Assembly (NCBI GenBank): GCA_900316665.1
Contig: ONDV01000002.1
Coordinates: forward strand, 1-64,000
DNA: 64,000 nucleotides
Origin: an uncultured Lachnospiraceae bacterium
GTDB lineage: Bacteria; Bacillota; Clostridia; Lachnospirales; Lachnospiraceae
Reading direction: 5' to 3'
Shown here: in pieces, positions 25,031 to 33,190 of the stretch
Layout of the letters: the number at the start of each line of letters is the position of its first letter
Position numbering within the stretch: position 1 is the first letter of the stretch
Position numbers and translations under genes: made by a program
The notes under the pieces: model-generated
Seen by the model: only the letters and a program-made list of their open reading frames with translations
What the model was told of the DNA's origin: nothing
Databases searched by the model: none

Positions 25031-25060
25031 TCAACCTGTCGGATTTTCCGACAGGTTAGA
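25031..25060 (+). terminator. Hairpin (AACCTGTCGGA stem)
   Basis: An 11-bp perfect stem with a 2-4 base loop, without a strong T tract on either strand. It lies in the degraded stretch 24,961-25,506, which otherwise holds only a weak frame (25025-25234) ending EQIRSAAKENGVL, another terminator and a repeat pair. Confidence 0.45.
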
Positions 25061-25289
25061 AAAGCAAAAGTGAGATTAAGGAGTGCACCATGGAATATGG
25101 TACAAAAATTCGGCTTTTATACTTATATCAATACCTTCTTGAGCATACGGATCCGGATCGAAGGCCAGGAAGAAACGGTTGAGGAGTATCGTGAGCAGAT
25201 CCGGTCCGCAGCAAAAGAAAATGGAGTCTTATAGAGCCATCTGATTTCCTGAGCTGCGCAATATTTTGTGCATGATCGTTTCAAATAGA

Positions 25290-25325
25290 AAGAACCGCTT
25301 GCCCTCGCCGGGCGGCGGTTTTATA
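25290..25325 (+). terminator. Intrinsic terminator
   Basis: GC-rich stem AACCGC..GCCC / GGGC..GCGGTT followed by a TTTTAT tract. The gene it once served is not clear, as the sequence upstream is degraded. Confidence 0.55.
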
Positions 25326-25330
25326 TTTGA

Positions 25331-25373
25331 TTACTATCTTATGCCACTTGCGTCCCAAGTACGTAATGTCATG
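25331..25373 (+). repeat. Diverged direct repeat, copy 1
   Basis: A 43-base unit beginning TTACTATCTTA and ending CGTAATGTCATG, matched by copy 2 at 25407 in 32 of 43 positions. Unit start spacing is 76 bases. Nature unknown. Confidence 0.5.
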
Positions 25374-25406
25374 TTGAACCGCAGGACTCAATGGGTTTTA
25401 CTTTTA

Positions 25407-25449
25407 TTACGATCTTAAGACGATTGTGGCCTAAGTGCGTAATTTCAGG
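25407..25449 (+). repeat. Diverged direct repeat, copy 2
   Basis: Second copy of the 43-base unit, beginning TTACGATCTTA and ending CGTAATTTCAGG. Only two copies are present, in noncoding sequence between the restriction remnant and the 25507 gene. Confidence 0.5.
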
Positions 25450-25506
25450 AGGTGCCGATGATACAACGTGATCTTTATCTTCACCATTCTTGGCCTGCCA
25501 AAGGTT

Positions 25507-25764
25507 CTACACCTCTTTTATCTCAAAGGTCTTCGGAGACTTCGTAGCTTTCTTTACAAATCCTTTCCAGTTCAATAGGAAGTCTTGATAGATTAGGAAT
25601 GAAACGGGGAGGGCGAGAACCCATTTATTCTCAAATTTATAGTATGAGACATCGGTTGGCACCACATGGAAGATATTGTCTTTATAGTCTTGATCAATGG
25701 CGGTATACTCTTTCCCGTCTTTTACCAGAGTGACATCTAAGAAGCAGGTGATGTCCTCATCCAT
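25507..25764 (-). CDS. Hypothetical protein (85 aa)
   Basis: An 85-residue open frame beginning MDEDITCFLDVTLVKDGKEYTAID, with an aromatic-rich centre (FHVVPTDVSYYKFENKW) and a Lys-rich end. It looks protein-like, but there is no clear ribosome site and no recognised family. It may be a fragment of a longer lost gene. Confidence 0.4.
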   Translation of the reverse strand: MDEDITCFLDVTLVKDGKEYTAIDQDYKDNIFHVVPTDVSYYKFENKWVLALPVSFLIYQDFLLNWKGFVKKATKSPKTFEIKEV

Positions 25765-25909
25765 AGGGGCATCGGTTCGATGGCTATATATATGTTAATA
25801 TTCATATTAATAACCTCCCATTGCACGTAGTATAATACTATGAGAAATAAGGAATAAGTGAGTGAAAATTCCAGCCCCATTCAGTTGGGAAATCTAAAGT
25901 ATTTTCCAC

Positions 25910-25938
25910 TTGCATGTCGCTATAAGATGGTTTAAAAT
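25910..25938 (+). promoter_or_regulatory. Promoter of the feo locus
   Basis: TTGCAT at 25910-25915, 17-bp spacer, TAAAAT at 25933-25938, about 120 bases before the first feoA. A partly palindromic TTAGATATATCTA lies at 25951-25963, just past the expected start of transcription. Confidence 0.6.
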
Positions 25939-25950
25939 AATGTCCGGCGG

Positions 25951-25963
25951 TTAGATATATCTA
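25951..25963. promoter_or_regulatory. Candidate metal-regulator operator
   Basis: TTAGATATATCTA contains the perfect palindrome TAGATATATCTA. Similar strings occur before the second feoA (26326-26340) and before the DtxR-family gene (29899-29912). The distribution fits a DtxR-family operator; binding is inferred. Confidence 0.45.
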
Positions 25964-26059
25964 TCCACGCTTACAAAGGAATAACCACCAGAAGATATAT
26001 GTAAATGCTAATTGAATCATCTTATGATGCAAGTAATGACTAGAAAGAAGGAAATGACA

Positions 26060-26281
26060 ATGCTACCTCTTTCCATGGCGAAAGCCGGAGAAAAATGTAT
26101 GCTTGCCCGAATCGGCGGGAGTCCGGATGTGAAGAAACACTTGGAAGATCTGGGATTTGTTGTCGGCAGTGAGATTCAGATCGTTTCAACACCTGGGAAT
26201 GGAAATATGATTGCCAAGGTAAAGGACGCCAGACTGGCCCTTACAAAAGAAATGACGAAAAGAATCATGGTAACGATGTAG
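26060..26281 (+). CDS. feoA: FeoA-like protein (first copy)
   Basis: A 73-residue FeoA, a small SH3-like protein that assists FeoB in ferrous iron uptake. The family blocks are ARIGGSPDVKKHLEDLGFVVGSEI and a C-terminal RLALTKEMTKRIMV. The start at 26060 is 6-8 bases after GAAGGAA; an ATG six bases earlier is too near the site. It is separated from the second feoA by 263 AT-rich bases holding a second operator-like motif, so each may have its own promoter. Confidence 0.85.
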   Translation: MLPLSMAKAGEKCMLARIGGSPDVKKHLEDLGFVVGSEIQIVSTPGNGNMIAKVKDARLALTKEMTKRIMVTM

Positions 26282-26325
26282 AGAATCCTATATATTATTT
26301 TAATTCTTTATTTTTTGGTTATAGG

Positions 26326-26340
26326 TTAGATATGTATAAC
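26326..26340. promoter_or_regulatory. Candidate metal-regulator operator (second copy)
   Basis: TTAGATATGTATAAC, related to the sites at 25951 and 29899, in the AT-rich gap (26,282-26,544) before the second feoA. The rest of that gap shows no gene. Confidence 0.4.
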
Positions 26341-26544
26341 AAAAGTTCGATTACATTACACAAAACTATATTGCTTAAAATATATTTTAACAACAGAAAA
26401 AGAGAGAAAAGATCACAAATTTCCATATAACAAAAGAGATACCGGAACAACATACCACAGAAAACATATAACAGATACTAATAAAGGCTGTTACTCCGGT
26501 GATTTGCCGGCGTTCAGAATATATCGATAGCAAGGAGGAAAAGC

Positions 26545-26766
26545 ATGAGAACATTAAGAGATGTGCAAATTGGTGAGACTTCTACTGTGGTGAAAATCCA
26601 TGGCAGCGGTGCTTTGAAGCGCCGGATCATGGACATGGGCATCACGAAGGGAACAGAAATATCGGTCCGAAAGGTGGCTCCACTTGGGGATCCTATTGAG
26701 GTGACCGTTCGGGGTTACGAGCTTTCGATACGAAAAGATGATGCGGACATTTTGGAGATGGCCTGA
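26545..26766 (+). CDS. feoA: FeoA-like protein (second copy)
   Basis: A 73-residue FeoA with the classic pattern GSGALKRRIMDMGITKGTEISVRKVAPLGDPIEVTVRGYELSIRK. AAGGAGG precedes the start. It lies 48 bases upstream of feoB and is the likely partner of that protein. Two FeoA proteins before one FeoB are common in Clostridia. Confidence 0.93.
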   Translation: MRTLRDVQIGETSTVVKIHGSGALKRRIMDMGITKGTEISVRKVAPLGDPIEVTVRGYELSIRKDDADILEMA

Positions 26767-26814
26767 ATTTCATCAGAAATTATAAACTTTTGAGATGTTA
26801 GAAGAGAGGTAGAT

Positions 26815-28950
26815 ATGGCAATGAAAATTGCACTGGCGGGAAATCCGAATTGCGGTAAAACGACCCTTTTCAATGATCTGACAGGAAGCACCCAATATGT
26901 CGGTAACTGGCCCGGTGTTACAGTAGAGAAGAAGGAAGGGCGTCTGATCGGACACAAGGATGTCATTATTCAGGACCTTCCGGGGATCTATTCCCTGAGT
27001 CCGTATACTTTGGAGGAGGTCGTCTCCCGGAATTATCTCGTCAATGAAAAACCGGATGTGATTTTGAATATCGTTGATGCGACCAATATCGAGAGAAATC
27101 TCTATCTGACCACACAGCTGGTGGAGATCGGTATACCGGTTGTGCTGACCTTCAATATGATGGATCTGGTTAAGAAAAAAGGCGACCAGATCGATACGAA
27201 GAAGCTGGGACAGGAATTGGGCTGTGAGACCATCGAAATCAGCGCCCTGCATTCTGAGAATACCAGAAAGGCAGCGGAGATTGCCGTTCAATATGCAGAA
27301 AAGAAAAAGAAAGACCTGCCCCATGTATTTACCGGAAGCGTTGAACATGCTCTGGCTCATATCGAGGAGTCGATCGAAGATCTGGTGCCAAAGGAACAGC
27401 TTCGCTGGTACGCGGTCAAACTTTTTGAAAGAGATCAGAAGGCAACGGAAAATCTGCAGCTTTCAGAGGATTTATTAAAGCATATCGATTCGCATATCAA
27501 AGATTGCGAAGCGGAAATGGATGATGATGCAGAAAGCATTATCACAAATCAGCGCTATACTTATATCCAGAAGCTGGTTTCCGATTCCGTGAAGAAGGCT
27601 GGCGTGAAAGACGAAATGACAACATCGGATAAGATCGATCGGATCGTTACCAATCGTTTTCTGGCTCTTCCGATCTTTGCCTTGATCATGTGGGGCGTCT
27701 ATTATGTATCCGTGACGACGATCGGATCTCAACTTACGGACTGGACGAATGACGTTTTCTTTGGCACCTGGATCACCAATGCGGCAAGTGCAGGACTGAA
27801 GGCAGTCGGTGTATCCGCTCCGGTCATCAGTTTGCTTGTGGATGGTGTCATAAACGGTGTCGGTACAGTCCTTGGCTTTGTCCCGCAGATGATCATCCTT
27901 TTCCTTTGTCTGTCTATTCTGGAGGATTCGGGTTATATGGCGCGTGTTGCCTTCATCATGGACCGGATCTTCCGAAAATTCGGTCTCTCCGGAAAGTCCT
28001 TCATTCCCATGCTGATTGGCACCGGCTGCGGTGTTCCGGCAATTATGGCTTCACGTACGATAGAGAATGAAAAAGACCGTCGGATGACGATTCTCCTCTC
28101 CACTTTCATGCCTTGCGGAGCCAAGATGGAAATTGTTGCCATGATGACCATGGTATGCTTTCCCGGCAGTATCTTTGTTGCACCTGGCATGTATTTCCTG
28201 GGTCTCGGTATTGTCGTTTTGTCCGGTATTGCTTTAAAGAAGACCAAATACTTCTCTGGAGATCCGGCACCCTTCGTTATGGAGCTTCCTGCTTATCACG
28301 TTCCAACGGTAAAGGGTGTTCTGATCCATGTCTGGGAGAGGACCAAAGCCTTCATGATCAAGGCTGGAACCATTATTTTTTCAATGTGTATCGTGATATG
28401 GCTTCTTATGCACTTCGGCCCGAGCGGTTTCCTTGCGGAAGATATTGATCACTCTTTTCTCCGCTATATCGGCGAAGGCCTGGCTTGGATCTTCAAACCG
28501 CTTGGCTTCGGAACCTGGCAGGGTGCTGTTGCATCGGTTTCTGCGGAAGTTGCCAAGGAGCAGGCAACCGCTACCCTTGGAATCCTTGCCCATGCAGCAA
28601 GTGACAGCAGCGCAGATGTCGCAACTGCAATCAATCATCTCTTTGGAGGAAGCAAACTGGTTGGTATGAGTTTCCTTCTCTTCAATATTTTCGACGCGCC
28701 ATGCATGGTTGCCATTGCAACCGCCTTCCGCGAGCAGGGCAGCAAGAAATGGGGCTGGATCACCTTCGGCTATCAGATGTTGATGGGTTACTGCCTGTCC
28801 CTGTGTGTCTTCCAGATCGGCTCTCTGGTCAGCGGATCCTTTACGGTCGGAACTGTAGTTGCGATCGCACTTATGGTCATTGCCGCTTACTTCATCTGCC
28901 GGCCCAACCCTTATAAAAAGACAGCTGTCGGCCGTTTCAATGAGGCATGA
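26815..28950 (+). CDS. feoB: Ferrous iron transporter FeoB
   Basis: A 711-residue FeoB. The N-terminal 165 residues form the GTPase with G1 GNPNCGKTT, G3 DLPGIYSL and G4 NMMD. A helical spacer and a membrane domain with two Gate regions follow (IGTGCGVPAIMASR and the second half near LLFNIFDAPCM). GAGAGGTAG precedes the start. It moves Fe(II) inward in anoxic conditions. Regulation is probably by the DtxR-family protein at 29449. Confidence 0.96.
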   Translation: MAMKIALAGNPNCGKTTLFNDLTGSTQYVGNWPGVTVEKKEGRLIGHKDVIIQDLPGIYSLSPYTLEEVVSRNYLVNEKPDVILNIVDATNIERNLYLTTQLVEIGIPVVLTFNMMDLVKKKGDQIDTKKLGQELGCETIEISALHSENTRKAAEIAVQYAEKKKKDLPHVFTGSVEHALAHIEESIEDLVPKEQLRWYAVKLFERDQKATENLQLSEDLLKHIDSHIKDCEAEMDDDAESIITNQRYTYIQKLVSDSVKKAGVKDEMTTSDKIDRIVTNRFLALPIFALIMWGVYYVSVTTIGSQLTDWTNDVFFGTWITNAASAGLKAVGVSAPVISLLVDGVINGVGTVLGFVPQMIILFLCLSILEDSGYMARVAFIMDRIFRKFGLSGKSFIPMLIGTGCGVPAIMASRTIENEKDRRMTILLSTFMPCGAKMEIVAMMTMVCFPGSIFVAPGMYFLGLGIVVLSGIALKKTKYFSGDPAPFVMELPAYHVPTVKGVLIHVWERTKAFMIKAGTIIFSMCIVIWLLMHFGPSGFLAEDIDHSFLRYIGEGLAWIFKPLGFGTWQGAVASVSAEVAKEQATATLGILAHAASDSSADVATAINHLFGGSKLVGMSFLLFNIFDAPCMVAIATAFREQGSKKWGWITFGYQMLMGYCLSLCVFQIGSLVSGSFTVGTVVAIALMVIAAYFICRPNPYKKTAVGRFNEA

Positions 28951-29037
28951 GTACAATTATGAAGGGTGGAAGAGTCAACGGCTGGGCCCTTTCGAACGTA
29001 TTGGGCTGAGCTTATTTTGGGACAAGTGAAATCAGAG

Positions 29038-29101
29038 ACGAAATCAGCGGATTCATCTTCCGGCATTTGGAGGAAAACGAGATCTGCTGATTCGTTTTTG
29101 A
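29038..29101 (+). terminator. Terminator-like hairpin after feoB
   Basis: A 13-bp imperfect inverted repeat (GAAATCAGCGGAT / ATCTGCTGATTC) followed by GTTTTT, between feoB and the HMA-domain gene. Some read-through may still reach the latter. Confidence 0.55.
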
Positions 29102-29131
29102 TAAAATATAGACCGAAGAAAGGGAATTGCT

Positions 29132-29383
29132 ATGTACAAAACAGTTGTAAAGATCGAAGGTATGGCCTGTGGAATGTGCGAATCCCATATCAATGATGCC
29201 ATTCGAAGAAACTTTTCGGATGCGAAGAAAGTGACATCTTCCAACAGAAAGGGAGAGGCAAGTTTTTTCACGGAAGATGCTATTGATGCAGATCGAATGA
29301 AAGCGGTCATTGAGGATACCGGTTATCATTTTAAAGGAATTCAGTCCGAACCCTATGTGAAAAAGGGACTTTTTAGGAGATGA
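29132..29383 (+). CDS. Heavy-metal-associated (HMA) domain protein
   Basis: An 83-residue ferredoxin-like-fold metal-binding protein with the motif GMACGMCESH (CxxC) near residue 12, as in copper chaperones. The remainder gives the usual beta-alpha-beta pattern (DAIRRNFSDAKKVTSS, AVIEDTGYHFKGI). GAAAGGGAA precedes the start. It lies after feoB; in related genomes such proteins ride with feo genes, but the metal cannot be read from sequence. Confidence 0.85.
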   Translation: MYKTVVKIEGMACGMCESHINDAIRRNFSDAKKVTSSNRKGEASFFTEDAIDADRMKAVIEDTGYHFKGIQSEPYVKKGLFRR

Positions 29384-29448
29384 TCCTTGTTCCAGTAAAA
29401 TGAAATTGTACTATTTGAAAAATATTCGATGGAATAGCCAGACGGAAT

Positions 29449-29856
29449 TCAGAAATTGATATTTTGCAGCTTATCGCTTAAAACCAGGGATTTCAGAGCC
29501 TGGAAGGATTCTTCTGAGAGATCATGCTCCACCTTACAGGCATCTGTCTGGGCCTGGTCTGCATTTACCCCAAGGGAAGTGAGAAGCTGTGTCAGGATCT
29601 GATGACGGTCCAGGGTGCGTTCGGCAATGGCTCTTCCCTCTTCGGTCAGGACCAGCATACCGGCGTGGTCGGTTGTGATGTAATTCTTTTCCTTCAGACG
29701 CTTCGTCGTATAGGTGACGCTGGGCTTGGAAACCTCGAGAAGGGCTGCAAGATCAATTGAACGGACATAGCCTTGTTTTTGGAAAATCTCAAGAATTGCT
29801 TCCAGGTAATCTTCTGTTGTTTTCTGGGTTCCATTATTTTCATCAGCTCTTCTCAT
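29449..29856 (-). CDS. DtxR/MntR-family metalloregulator
   Basis: A 135-residue regulator: winged helix TTEDYLEAILEIFQKQGYVRSIDLAALLEVSKPSVTYTTKRL, then the dimer and metal domain ending with ACKVEHDLSEESFQALKSL. The conserved His/Glu/Cys ligands (CKVEHDLS) fit a DtxR-type Fe/Mn sensor without the C-terminal SH3 domain. It is convergent with the feo genes, and its upstream region holds TTAGATACATATTA (29899-29912), related to motifs in front of the feoA genes. Confidence 0.9.
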   Translation of the reverse strand: MRRADENNGTQKTTEDYLEAILEIFQKQGYVRSIDLAALLEVSKPSVTYTTKRLKEKNYITTDHAGMLVLTEEGRAIAERTLDRHQILTQLLTSLGVNADQAQTDACKVEHDLSEESFQALKSLVLSDKLQNINF

Positions 29857-29898
29857 ATCAATATCATATCCCTTCTCAAGTTAATCTTTGAATTAAAA

Positions 29899-29912
29899 TT
29901 AGATACATATTA
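29899..29912. promoter_or_regulatory. Candidate metal-regulator operator (third copy)
   Basis: TTAGATACATATTA upstream of the DtxR-family gene, matching the consensus of the sites at 25951 and 26326. Suggests autoregulation. Confidence 0.4.
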
Positions 29913-29934
29913 CCACAGTACAGGATAATTGTGA

Positions 29935-29988
29935 AGTGGGGGTACTCCTAAGCGGAAGGTCGATGGTTCGAATCCCTTCTCATACATT
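29935..29988 (+). pseudogene. tRNA 3'-half remnant (possible att site)
   Basis: The sequence from CTCCTAA (an anticodon loop, CCT, Arg) through the variable loop (AGGTC) to a T-arm with TTCGAAT and a CATACA acceptor end looks like a tRNA 3' half. The 5' half, including the D-arm, is missing and the T-stem is imperfect, so it is not a functional tRNA. Such remnants arise when an element integrates at a tRNA gene. Confidence 0.5.
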
Positions 29989-30035
29989 AAAATTTGAATG
30001 TATTCAAATCAATACAAAAAAATAAAAGAAAATGC

Positions 30036-30064
30036 TTGCATTCTTAATCGGACTCGCATATAAT
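30036..30064 (+). promoter_or_regulatory. tRNA-Lys promoter
   Basis: TTGCAT at 30036-30041, 17-bp spacer, perfect TATAAT at 30059-30064, ending 35 bases before the mature tRNA. Confidence 0.85.
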
Positions 30065-30098
30065 ATTCATCGTGCCGAGCCGAGAGGCAGCATTAAAT

Positions 30099-30171
30099 GC
30101 GCGATTAGCTCAGCTGGCAGAGCACCTGACTCTTAATCAGGGTGTCCAGGGTTCGAACCCCTGATCGCGCA
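30099..30171 (+). tRNA. tRNA-Lys(CTT)
   Basis: A 73-base cloverleaf. The acceptor stem is GCGCGAT/ATCGCGC, the D-arm contains AGCTCAGCTGGCAGAGC, the anticodon loop CTCTTAA gives anticodon CTT (Lys, AAG), and the T-arm has GGTTCGAACC. CCA is not encoded. A terminator follows. Confidence 0.97.
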
Positions 30172-30174
30172 CGA

Positions 30175-30215
30175 AGTCTTAATTTTGCAGATGCAGAATT
30201 AAGACTTATTTTTTT
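30175..30215 (+). terminator. tRNA-Lys terminator
   Basis: AAGTCTTAATT paired with AATTAAGACTT around a short GC loop, followed by seven T residues. Confidence 0.9.
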
Positions 30216-30319
30216 AGAAATGAAAACAGATACCGGATTGACTCAACCGTTGCAGATTATCTATGAAAGACCAGAAGCTTATTGAAAATTGTTTATATAT
30301 GTCAGCATGAGTTTTAAAG

Positions 30320-30973
30320 TCATTTACGAATGGCAATAAGTTTCTTTATAGGATTGCCTGATGATGAGAATTTGTCTTCGTATTCGGTGGTGATGTTTCC
30401 GGCTGAGAGGCGGCTGTCATTATGGAGATCGTATGTTATTTCACTGATTTCATATCGTGGGTCGTTTTTGAATTCATCTAAAGAGAAGTCGAAGAGGGAT
30501 GAATTATCTGTCTTGAATTCGATTGCGGAACCGGGTAGAAGTAGCGTATAGTAGATATCGCGGAAACGCTTTGATGTAAGTCTTCGTTTCGCGTGACGTT
30601 TCTTAGGCCAGGGGTCTGAGAAGTTCAAATAGATACCGGATATCTCTCCGGATTCGAAAAAAAGTGGAAGGTCAGATGCGTCTCCTGAGATGAAAAGCAG
30701 ATTATCAGGCGCATCTTCGCCCATAGACAGAAGGTGCTGGATGGCACGCATAAGCACTGACGAATATCGTTCTATGCCGATGTAGTTGCAGTCCGGATGG
30801 GCAAGTGCCATATTTATTATGAATTGACCTTTTCCCATGCCGATCTCCAGGAATGTGGGCTGCGCCTTTTGAAATGCACTTGACCATCTTCCTTTCAGGG
30901 ATTCGGGATTGGATACGGTTATTGAAGACTGAGATACAAACTCATCAGCTTCCGGTATGTGGCGAAGACGCAT
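30320..30973 (-). CDS. trmB: tRNA (guanine-N7)-methyltransferase
   Basis: A 217-residue TrmB, which methylates G46 in the variable loop of tRNAs. Visible motifs are FLEIGMGKGQFI (AdoMet site) near residue 40, NYIGIERY, and the family-specific FSDPWPKKRHAKRRLTS near residue 118. Its stop faces the tRNA-Lys gene. It looks monocistronic. Confidence 0.96.
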   Translation of the reverse strand: MRLRHIPEADEFVSQSSITVSNPESLKGRWSSAFQKAQPTFLEIGMGKGQFIINMALAHPDCNYIGIERYSSVLMRAIQHLLSMGEDAPDNLLFISGDASDLPLFFESGEISGIYLNFSDPWPKKRHAKRRLTSKRFRDIYYTLLLPGSAIEFKTDNSSLFDFSLDEFKNDPRYEISEITYDLHNDSRLSAGNITTEYEDKFSSSGNPIKKLIAIRK

Positions 30974-31178
30974 GATAAACCTCCGTGAATGTGATGAAAC
31001 TGCGAAGTCCGTGGTGTCTGTGCGCAGTTATACCACATATAATTATAAATGTGTGTCAAAAGTCAGCCATAGCATGTAATATTTGGCATCCCGCGAGTAA
31101 TCCCGGGCGAGTGAAAAAATTTTGACATTCAAATCGTACAATAAGAAACAAGCTAATAATATCTGACGGGTGATATAA

Positions 31179-32597
31179 ATGCAAATAAAGAATAGTAATA
31201 TTATTAAGTCAATAAAGAGACTGACAGCAGCTGCTGTAGCGCTTTCGCTTATATTTTTCACCATATCTCCATCTTTAAGAGTTTCCGCAGAGGAGACCTG
31301 GCCGGGGGATGTAGCTATACAGGGACCTTCAGCAGTTGTAATGGATATAGATAGTGGTACTGTTCTTTATGATAAAGGTGGAGAGGATCAGCATTATCCC
31401 GCAAGCATCACGAAAATTATGACAGGTCTTCTGGCTGTAGAACATGGCAATCTGAAGGATACCGTTACTTTTTCTGATAAAGCGATAGACAACGTAAGGA
31501 ATGATTCCAGTAATATTGCAAGAGATGTCGGAGAAAAGATGACGCTGGAGGAGTGCCTTTATGGAATGTTTCTCGCATCGGCGAATGAATGTGCTTGGGC
31601 TATAGCGGAACATATAGGCGGTTCAGAGCCGAAGTTTATAGATATGATGAATGAGAAGGCAAAGGAACTTGGCTGCACCCATACTCATTTTGCCAATCCG
31701 AACGGTCTTCATATGGATGATCACTATACATGCGCATCCGACATGGCAAAAATTGCCTGCGCGGCATATAAAAATCCTGAGATAGCGAAGATCGTAGGTA
31801 CCAAATCGTATCAGATTCCGCCCACTAATAAACACACTGATGTGACGCCTCTTCATAACAGTCACTCGATGCTTTGCGCTAACAGGACATCTAAATATAT
31901 CTATAAACCATGCGTAGGCGGCAAGACCGGATTTACTGACCAGGCTAAGCATACCCTTATCACATTCGCCAAGAAGAACGGATTGAGTCTTGCCTGCGTG
32001 GTGATGTATGAGGATTCACTGCCGGCAATGTACGGCGATACAGAGACTTTGCTTGAATATTGTTTCAACAATTTCACATCGTCAAGAATCAGGGACAATG
32101 TAAACCTGAATTCAAATGGTGATACCGGAGCTCTTGGAAGGAAAATAAAGGTTCTGGAGATCGGGGACGGTAATGTGATCCTGCCAAAGGGTGTGGATAT
32201 AAAGGATGTATCATATAAGGTAAAAGGTGCCGACAGGAAAAACAATAAGGCCGGCCGGATAGTATACAGTTATGCCGGAAGAGAAGTGGGAAAAGCCGAT
32301 CTTATATATGCTGAAAATAAGTCTGATATATATCCTTTCCATAATATCCCGGAAAAGGATGGCGGGAGCAGCATTAAATACATTAGGATCGACGGCTTCA
32401 GGATAGCTGCTGTGGTTATTGTAATAATTCTTATTGTATTAGCAGTTGATGCAATAAGAAAGATGCGCCGGGCATTTATGAAGCGGCATGTGAGACGATC
32501 AAGAAAGCCAAAAAAGGAGAAGTCGGAATATAAGATTATAAGGAAGAAAAGGAAGACAAAGGCAGAGAGATTTTTGGATGATTTACGGGGAAAATGA
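31179..32597 (+). CDS. D-alanyl-D-alanine carboxypeptidase (DacF type)
   Basis: A 472-residue penicillin-binding protein 5-type carboxypeptidase with a signal peptide (residues 1-35). The SxxK motif is SITKIM near residue 77, SxN is SSNIA/SANE near 130, and KTG is GGKTGFT near 247. A C-terminal PBP5 beta domain, a membrane segment (IAAVVIVIILIVLAV) and a Lys/Arg-rich cytoplasmic tail follow, longer than usual. It trims peptidoglycan side chains. It overlaps the next gene's region by four bases. Confidence 0.92.
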   Translation: MQIKNSNIIKSIKRLTAAAVALSLIFFTISPSLRVSAEETWPGDVAIQGPSAVVMDIDSGTVLYDKGGEDQHYPASITKIMTGLLAVEHGNLKDTVTFSDKAIDNVRNDSSNIARDVGEKMTLEECLYGMFLASANECAWAIAEHIGGSEPKFIDMMNEKAKELGCTHTHFANPNGLHMDDHYTCASDMAKIACAAYKNPEIAKIVGTKSYQIPPTNKHTDVTPLHNSHSMLCANRTSKYIYKPCVGGKTGFTDQAKHTLITFAKKNGLSLACVVMYEDSLPAMYGDTETLLEYCFNNFTSSRIRDNVNLNSNGDTGALGRKIKVLEIGDGNVILPKGVDIKDVSYKVKGADRKNNKAGRIVYSYAGREVGKADLIYAENKSDIYPFHNIPEKDGGSSIKYIRIDGFRIAAVVIVIILIVLAVDAIRKMRRAFMKRHVRRSRKPKKEKSEYKIIRKKRKTKAERFLDDLRGK

Positions 32598-32602
32598 TAT
32601 TT

Positions 32603-33190
32603 ATGGGCAGAATCTATGTAATTATCGGAAAGAGTGCCAGCGGCAAGGATACCATCTGCCAGGAAGTCTTCAAGAGGATGCCGGATCTACATCTGAAAGT
32701 CACATGCACCACCAGACCGATGCGTGACGGGGAGAGAGACGGCGAGGAATATCATTTTCTTACGGAGACAGAGAGAGACAGACTCGAAGAGAGCGGACGG
32801 ATAATAGAAAGACGCGACTATAATACCAGAGAAGGGGTCTGGAGTTATTTTACAACGGATGATGAGAGTGAGAAAAGGGAAGATAATTATCTCATGATCG
32901 GCACTCTGGAATCATGCAGAAAGCTGATCGCCTACTATGGAGAGGACAGAATACGTCCGATATATATAGAAACAGATGATTACAGCCGGCTTAGAAGAGC
33001 TGTCGAGAGGGAAAGATCTGAGAAGACTCCCAGATACGATGAGGTATGCCGGAGATTTCTGGCTGATAAGGACGATTTTTCAGAGGAGCAGCTTGAAAAA
33101 AATCATATCAGAGTCAGATTTGAAAATAAGGATCTGGATCGTACTGTGAACGAGGTATGCAGGTATATATCAGAAGACATGAAGGGATAG
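32603..33190 (+). CDS. Guanylate kinase-like protein
   Basis: A 195-residue P-loop kinase of guanylate kinase type: P-loop GKSASGKDT (canonical GPSGxGKxT altered), TTRPMRDGERDGEEYHF and a lid-region Arg cluster. It lies directly before yaaR-holB, where Bacillus carries tmk, so it might be a paralogue with a changed nucleotide preference. The start at 32603 is better spaced from GGGGAAA than 32594. Confidence 0.75.
   Translation: MGRIYVIIGKSASGKDTICQEVFKRMPDLHLKVTCTTRPMRDGERDGEEYHFLTETERDRLEESGRIIERRDYNTREGVWSYFTTDDESEKREDNYLMIGTLESCRKLIAYYGEDRIRPIYIETDDYSRLRRAVERERSEKTPRYDEVCRRFLADKDDFSEEQLEKNHIRVRFENKDLDRTVNEVCRYISEDMKG

Noticed and set aside
25331-25449. CRISPR array
   Set aside because: Only two imperfect copies, a 33-base spacer between diverged units, and no cas genes. 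No other regular repeat arrays were seen in the window.
28966-29196. A small gene between feoB and the HMA gene
   Set aside because: It crosses a terminator-like hairpin and overlaps the HMA gene start in another frame.
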